In this document: positions 6,232 to 10,254 of the stretch, one piece after another
Layout of the letters: each line of letters opens with the position of its first letter
Numbering within the stretch: the first letter of the stretch is position 1
Assembly: GCA_903881265.1 (NCBI GenBank)
Contig: CAIRSV010000101.1
Location: 1 to 10,254, forward strand
Origin: an uncultured Bacteroidota bacterium
Lineage (GTDB): Bacteria; Bacteroidota; Bacteroidia; Chitinophagales; Chitinophagaceae
Direction of reading: 5' to 3'
DNA: 10,254 nt
The notes under the pieces: model-generated
What the model was told of the DNA's origin: nothing
Databases searched by the model: none
The model's input: only the letters and a program-made list of their open reading frames with translations
Position numbers and translations under genes: made by a program

Positions 6232-8502
6232 ATGAATACCAATATTGCCAAAGGACTTGTGGCACTTCTAGTCGTGCTTTGTCACCAATCCCTTTTTTCA
6301 CAAGCGCTCTACGAGTTGAATGCCATCCAGAAAATTGAGATTACATGCCCACAATCCGATTGGGATTATCAGATGGACACAGCCAAATACGGAGCCGAAA
6401 ACTATCTCATGTCTTCACTTGTTACGATCAATGGCATCAGTTATGATAGCGTTGGCGTCAAATACAAAGGGAATAGTTCTTTTGACTCAACTAAAATCAA
6501 GAATCCATTGCATATATCACTGAATGAATTTAAAAATCAACAACATCAAGGATATACTGATATCAAATTAAGTAATGGATATGCCGACCCATCAGCAATA
6601 CGCGAAGTGCTAGCCTATCAGATTCTAAAGAATTATATGCATTGTCCTTTATCCAATTTTGCGCAGGTCTATATCAACGGAAATTATATCGGTTTATATT
6701 CCAATGACGAAAGCATTGATAAAAAATTCTGCGCTGATCATTTCTATTCATCACAAAATACATTCATCAAAGGCAATCCGATTGTCAACCCTGGCCCAAC
6801 AACAAAAAGCAATTTCAAGTTTATAAACAGTGACAGCAGTTCGTATCAGCTCTATTATGAAATCAAATCAAAAAAGGGATGGAATGAACTCGTCAAACTC
6901 TGCGACTCCGTAACGAATAACACCACTAGTCTTGACAACATGCTCGATATGGATCGAGTAATTTGGATGCTTGCGTTCAATAACGTACTTATTAATTTGG
7001 ATAGTTACAACGGGGTCTTTGCACAAAATCATTATTCATATCGAGATAATACCGGCCATTACAATCCAATAATTTGGGATATGAATATGTCCTTCGGCGG
7101 TTTCCCTTTCGCAGGCGCAGGTGCTACTTCAATGGGAAGTTTGACCATAGCCAATATGCAACAATTCCCAACCAACAATCATGCAACAGATACCAATTGG
7201 CCTCTGATTAATGCTGTGCAAGCCAATAGCACTTATAAGAATAAATACATCGCGCATATGCGCACAATCCTGCAAGAATTCTTTGTCAATCATACGTATG
7301 AAACACTTGCGACTTCGTTACAAACCATTGTAGATACAGCACTTCAATCAGACAATCATAAATTCTACACGTATCTGCAGTATCAACACGCGATGGATTC
7401 TCTTACCGATATGGGAAGCTATAAGATGCCTGGCATTAAAACCTTGATGGATGCGAGAGTGGCTTATCTGCAATCCACAAGCGAATTCACTGCAACAACA
7501 CCTATCATCTCATCCATTAATACAAGTGTACCTGCTCCGGTTATCAATTCAACGTTTTTTGTATTGGCATCTGTCACAAATGCAAATAGCAATGCTGTCA
7601 CGCTCGGATATCGTTTTGATAAGACCCAAAAATTTCAGAAAATTCCGATGTATGATGATGGCCTGCATAACGACGGTGGCGCTAATGATAATGTATATGG
7701 TGTTAATCTAACGATGACTGCTGGCATGATGCAATATTATCTCTATGCAGAAAACAATAATGCTGGCATTTTCTCTCCTGAACGAGCGGAACATGAGTTT
7801 TATAGCGTATTGGCTAGCGCGCAAGTCCCTGTTGTCGGTCAGTTGGTGATCAATGAATTATTAGCCGACAACGTAGGCAATATAAAGGATGAATACAATG
7901 AGAGTGCTGACTGGGTAGAATTATACAATAACTCATCAACGCTATTAAATTTATCGGATGTGTATTTATCCGATGACCTCACGAACATGACCAAATGGAA
8001 ATTTCCAGCAAACACATCGATCAATCCATTTTCATTTTTGACCATATGGGCCGATAATGATTCATTAGAACAAGTATTGCATACCAATTTTAATTTAAAC
8101 AAAGACAGTAGCATCTTGCTCCTAAGCAATGGGCTTGGTCAACTATTGGATAGCATTTCATTCTCGAATCAGGCAACCAATATTTCGTTCGGACGTTTCC
8201 CGAATGGCACTGGCAATTTCATCCCAATGAATACAACCTATGGCTATGTAAATAATAATGACGCATTAACTATGAATCAAGAGCAAGGCAACACATTTGC
8301 CATGTATCCTAATCCCGCTTCTCAAACGGTTGATATAGCCTCAACAACTGAACAATCTGTTTCTATTTACAACCTCTTGGGACAGGAAATATTTCACGAC
8401 AAAAAAGCCTTACATCATCATATTAACACGGATAGTTGGAGCAATGGATTATACCTAGTAAAATGCGGTCATACAATAAGCAAACTACGTATTCAGCAAT
8501 AA
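6232..8502 (+). CDS. CotH-type kinase protein with lamin-tail domain and T9SS sorting domain
   Basis: A 756-aa secreted protein. Signal peptide about 1-24 (hydrophobic GLVALLVVLCH, cleavage near FSQA). The CotH domain (PF08757 type, about 30-420) shows GVKYKGNSS (75-83), KNPLHISLNEF (90-100), IKLSNGYADPSAIREVLAY (111-129), YIGLYSNDESIDKKF (152-166), NNVLINLDSYNG with likely catalytic D257, and WDMNMSFGG with likely metal-binding D283. CotH proteins are atypical kinases; the Bacillus spore-coat member phosphorylates coat proteins. Next comes an Ig-like region (about 425-530; MYDDGLHNDGGANDNVYG), a lamin-tail domain (about 537-665; LVINELLADN, DWVELYNNS, ISFGRFPNGTG) and a type A sorting domain (about 689-756; FAMYPNPASQTVDI, SNGLYLVKC). 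Both Asp candidates are present, so it may be active. It ends the operon, followed by a terminator. The substrate is unknown; the two co-exported neighbours are possible partners. Confidence 0.9.
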   Translation: MNTNIAKGLVALLVVLCHQSLFSQALYELNAIQKIEITCPQSDWDYQMDTAKYGAENYLMSSLVTINGISYDSVGVKYKGNSSFDSTKIKNPLHISLNEFKNQQHQGYTDIKLSNGYADPSAIREVLAYQILKNYMHCPLSNFAQVYINGNYIGLYSNDESIDKKFCADHFYSSQNTFIKGNPIVNPGPTTKSNFKFINSDSSSYQLYYEIKSKKGWNELVKLCDSVTNNTTSLDNMLDMDRVIWMLAFNNVLINLDSYNGVFAQNHYSYRDNTGHYNPIIWDMNMSFGGFPFAGAGATSMGSLTIANMQQFPTNNHATDTNWPLINAVQANSTYKNKYIAHMRTILQEFFVNHTYETLATSLQTIVDTALQSDNHKFYTYLQYQHAMDSLTDMGSYKMPGIKTLMDARVAYLQSTSEFTATTPIISSINTSVPAPVINSTFFVLASVTNANSNAVTLGYRFDKTQKFQKIPMYDDGLHNDGGANDNVYGVNLTMTAGMMQYYLYAENNNAGIFSPERAEHEFYSVLASAQVPVVGQLVINELLADNVGNIKDEYNESADWVELYNNSSTLLNLSDVYLSDDLTNMTKWKFPANTSINPFSFLTIWADNDSLEQVLHTNFNLNKDSSILLLSNGLGQLLDSISFSNQATNISFGRFPNGTGNFIPMNTTYGYVNNNDALTMNQEQGNTFAMYPNPASQTVDIASTTEQSVSIYNLLGQEIFHDKKALHHHINTDSWSNGLYLVKCGHTISKLRIQQ

Positions 8503-8583
8503 ATAAAAGACGCATTAGCTGCATCTCTTCTGCAATATTGATTGCTGTTGCTATCTAAAAATCATTATAACACATCGAGTAGA

Positions 8584-8631
8584 ACTTCGCATAAAAAAAC
8601 TATCCTTTCAAAGACTTTGCATAAAAAAAAC
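8584..8631. repeat. Imperfect tandem 17-18 nt direct repeat before the terminator
   Basis: ACTTCGCATAAAAAAAC (8584-8600) and ACTTTGCATAAAAAAAAC (8614-8631) differ by one substitution and one extra A, and start 30 nt apart. The second copy runs into the left A-tract of the terminator hairpin. The rest of the 167-bp gap (8503-8669) shows only a small hairpin (GCAAT/ATTGC, 8532-8545) and no gene. Confidence 0.6.
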
Positions 8632-8653
8632 CGCCGAATACTCGGCGGTTTTT
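8626..8653. terminator. Bidirectional intrinsic terminator between the CotH gene and ahcY
   Basis: CCGCCGA (8631-8637), loop ATAC, TCGGCGG (8642-8648) form a perfect 7-bp GC-rich stem. It is flanked by A8 (8623-8630) on the left and T5 (8649-8653) on the right, which can extend the stem to 12 bp. The T-run on one strand and the A-run read from the other give U-tracts both ways. This fits the convergent arrangement: it would end both the CotH operon and ahcY, whose stop codon is 16 bp away. Confidence 0.92.
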
Positions 8654-8669
8654 AACTATTATAGATGTA

Positions 8670-9998
8670 CTAGTATCTGTACATATCATTTTTATAAGGG
8701 CCTGATTTAGGAATTCCTAAATAAGCACTTTGTGTGTCGGTCAATTCATCTAGTACCACGCCAATTTTTGAAAGATGTAAACGAGCCACTTTCTCATCAA
8801 GGTGCTTAGGAAGTACATACACTTTATTCTCGTAATTCGCAGTATTCACCCACAACTCAATCTGAGCCAATGTTTGATTAGAGAACGAATTACTCATTAC
8901 AAACGACGGATGACCCGTTGCACAACCAAGATTAACAAGACGTCCTTCAGCCAATACGATTACATCTTTCCCTTCAATCGTATACATATCTACTTGAGGC
9001 TTAATCGTATTCTTGCTCGTACCATACGCTTCGTTTAACCATTCCATATCAATTTCAATATCGAAGTGACCGATATTGCAAACAATCGCCTTGTCTTTCA
9101 TCAGACGGAAATGTTTTTCTGTAATCAAATCACGACAACCACTTGCTGTCACAATGATATCTGCTTCTTGAACAGCATCTTCCATTTTCTTTACTTCAAA
9201 TCCATCCATGGCGGCTTGCAATGCACAAATCGGATCAATTTCTGTGACGATTACACGTGCACCTGCTCCGCGAAGTGACGCTGCACTACCCTTTCCTACA
9301 TCGCCATATCCGCCAACAACAGCCACTTTACCAGCCATCATAACATCAGTGGCTCTGCGGATTGCATCAACCAATGATTCTTGACAGCCATATTTATTAT
9401 CAAACTTAGATTTAGTCACTGAGTCATTTACATTAATGGCAGGAATTGGCAAGGTGCCATGTTCCATGCGCTCATATAAACGATGAACACCTGTGGTTGT
9501 TTCCTCGCTTAATCCTTTGATATGCTGAATCAATTCTGGATAATTATCAAAAACCATAGTGGTCAAATCGCCACCATCATCTAAGATCATATTGAGCGGC
9601 TTGTCTTCGCTACCAAAAAATAATGTTTGCTCAATACACCAATCTGCTTCAGCTTGTGTTTGCCCTTTCCAAGCAAATACGCCGATACCTGCAGCAGCAA
9701 TCGCAGCAGCAGCCTGATCTTGCGTCGAGAAGATGTTACAAGAGCTCCATCGCACTTCGGCACCTAATTCAACCAATGTTTCAATTAATACGGCAGTCTG
9801 AATTGTCATATGCAGACAACCAGCCACGCGAGCTCCTTTCAAAGGCTTTTGCGAACCAAATTCTTCACGGATAGCCATTAAACCTGGCATTTCTGCTTCG
9901 GCCAGACGAATTTCTTTTCTGCCCCAGTCTGCTAAACTCATATCAGCCACTTTGTATGGCAATTGCAAATCGATGTTTGACTTTGTGTTTGTTGACAT
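8670..9998 (-). CDS. ahcY: S-adenosylhomocysteine hydrolase (adenosylhomocysteinase)
   Basis: A 442-aa cytoplasmic NAD-dependent enzyme that splits S-adenosylhomocysteine into homocysteine and adenosine, removing the inhibitory product of methyltransferases. Nearly every family motif is visible: GCLHMTIQTAVLIETL with H63, SSCNIFSTQDQAAAAIA, MILDDGGDLT, EETTTGVHRLY with E166, INVNDSVTKSKFDN with K196 and D200, the NAD-binding loop GGYGDVGKGSA (229-239), CNIGHFD, KPQVDMYT and GHPSFVMSNSFSNQTLAQIEL. Length is close to the usual 430-440 aa, without the about 40-residue insertion of some members. The C-terminus ends GPYKNDMYRY, matching the typical xYRY end. ATG at 9996-9998 is preferred: the upstream in-frame TTG at 10014-10016 falls within the predicted promoter box and would add six residues. 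Convergent with the CotH operon and functionally unrelated to it. Confidence 0.98.
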   Translation of the reverse strand: MSTNTKSNIDLQLPYKVADMSLADWGRKEIRLAEAEMPGLMAIREEFGSQKPLKGARVAGCLHMTIQTAVLIETLVELGAEVRWSSCNIFSTQDQAAAAIAAAGIGVFAWKGQTQAEADWCIEQTLFFGSEDKPLNMILDDGGDLTTMVFDNYPELIQHIKGLSEETTTGVHRLYERMEHGTLPIPAINVNDSVTKSKFDNKYGCQESLVDAIRRATDVMMAGKVAVVGGYGDVGKGSAASLRGAGARVIVTEIDPICALQAAMDGFEVKKMEDAVQEADIIVTASGCRDLITEKHFRLMKDKAIVCNIGHFDIEIDMEWLNEAYGTSKNTIKPQVDMYTIEGKDVIVLAEGRLVNLGCATGHPSFVMSNSFSNQTLAQIELWVNTANYENKVYVLPKHLDEKVARLHLSKIGVVLDELTDTQSAYLGIPKSGPYKNDMYRY

Positions 9999-10013
9999 TT
10001 TATAATTTTTGGG

Positions 10014-10021
10014 CAAATGTA
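10014..10021 (-). promoter_or_regulatory. Candidate -7 promoter box of ahcY
   Basis: Read on the minus strand this is TACATTTG, a perfect TAnnTTTG box, ending 15 nt before the ATG at 9998. The transcript would have a very short leader, which leaves no room for a riboswitch. No TTTG -33 element is seen at the normal distance upstream; the region there is simply AT-rich. Confidence 0.55.
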
Positions 10022-10136
10022 TTAAATCTATTTGTGAAGAATTGCTTAATGAATAAGATTTTGGTTATCGTGTATAGTGCAACGAAATTAATTAAGTTAG
10101 TTTACTCAATTCAAACACAACCTAACACTACACGGT

Positions 10137-10165
10137 ATCTGTGCATTCAACAGATGGCTATGCAC
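10137..10165. repeat. Two overlapping inverted repeats upstream of ahcY
   Basis: ATCTGT (10137-10142) and ACAGAT (10150-10155) pair across a 7-nt loop; GTGCAT (10141-10146) and ATGCAC (10160-10165) pair across 13 nt. The two stems share bases, so they exclude each other. Neither is followed by a T-run on either strand. The function is unknown. They lie about 115 nt upstream of the ahcY promoter box. Confidence 0.35.
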
Positions 10166-10180
10166 TACGCACAAGCCTAC

Positions 10181-10254
10181 TTATTGCCCTTTAAACGCCT
10201 TAACCGTTTGCTTGTTGTCAATTAAGGTGTTTTGCAATAATTGTCTGAACATTC
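10181..10254 (-). CDS. Possible C-terminal end of an upstream minus-strand gene (uncertain)
   Basis: On the minus strand the frame entering from the right edge reads MFRQLLQNTLIDNKQTVKAF, then KGQ and a TAA at 10181-10183. The composition is protein-like and may be the tail of a gene lying beyond the window. A second frame is also open at the edge and ends sooner (NVQTIIAKHLN, stop at 10218-10220), so the choice is not secure. I do not recognise either tail. The rest of 10022-10180 shows no credible gene. Confidence 0.25.
   Translation of the reverse strand, partial: MFRQLLQNTLIDNKQTVKAFKGQ

Noticed and set aside
9999..10016. TTG-initiated extension of ahcY by six residues
   Set aside because: The TTG lies inside the TACATTTG promoter box, and the ATG at 9998 gives a normal family length.
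10049..10225. 58-codon plus-strand ORF (MNKILVIVYS...)
   Set aside because: It lies in an AT-rich gap, has no recognisable features, and opposes the possible gene tail on the other strand; probably chance.
9999..10254. SAH or SAM riboswitch upstream of ahcY
   Set aside because: The predicted leader is only about 10 nt, and the region shows none of the GC-rich conserved pieces of known SAH riboswitches.
1..10254. CRISPR array, tRNA, rRNA, insertion sequence or phage genes
   Set aside because: No regular repeat-spacer series, cloverleaf-like sequence, transposase or phage gene was recognised on either strand.

Overview
The window looks like a piece of a Bacteroidota chromosome. The evidence is three neighbouring secreted proteins with type IX secretion system (T9SS) type A C-terminal sorting domains, a LytS/LytTR two-component pair, AT-rich intergenic DNA carrying TAnnTTTG-type promoter boxes, and little sign of Shine-Dalgarno sites. 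Family-level placement (for example near Chitinophagales) would be a guess.

Layout. Positions 1-1497, minus strand, hold the N-terminal 499 codons of a large exported, probably outer-membrane protein that runs off the left edge. It diverges from a sensor histidine kinase / LytTR response regulator pair (1682-3390, plus strand, ATGA overlap). After a 125-bp gap with a good promoter candidate comes a tight plus-strand operon (3516-8502; gaps of 8 and 14 bp) of three secreted proteins. The first is an arylsulfotransferase-like beta-propeller protein, the second has two carbohydrate-binding-like Ig-fold modules, and the third is a CotH-type atypical kinase with a lamin-tail domain. Each ends in a T9SS sorting domain. 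A strong hairpin terminator (8626-8653) that can work in both directions separates this operon from the convergent housekeeping gene ahcY (8670-9998, minus strand), S-adenosylhomocysteine hydrolase. The right end (10022-10254) has no well-supported gene; it may contain the last codons of another minus-strand gene.

How the parts may work together. The kinase and regulator are co-translated and sit directly upstream of the cargo operon, so regulation of the operon by this pair is plausible but not shown by the sequence. The three cargo proteins would be exported by Sec, cross the outer membrane through T9SS, and be attached to the surface or released. A sulfotransferase-like protein, a glycan-binding-like protein and an extracellular-kinase-like protein in one operon suggest a surface module acting on proteins or glycans. 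That is inference. ahcY is a separate methyl-cycle gene with its own promoter. No mobile elements, CRISPR arrays, tRNA or rRNA genes were seen.
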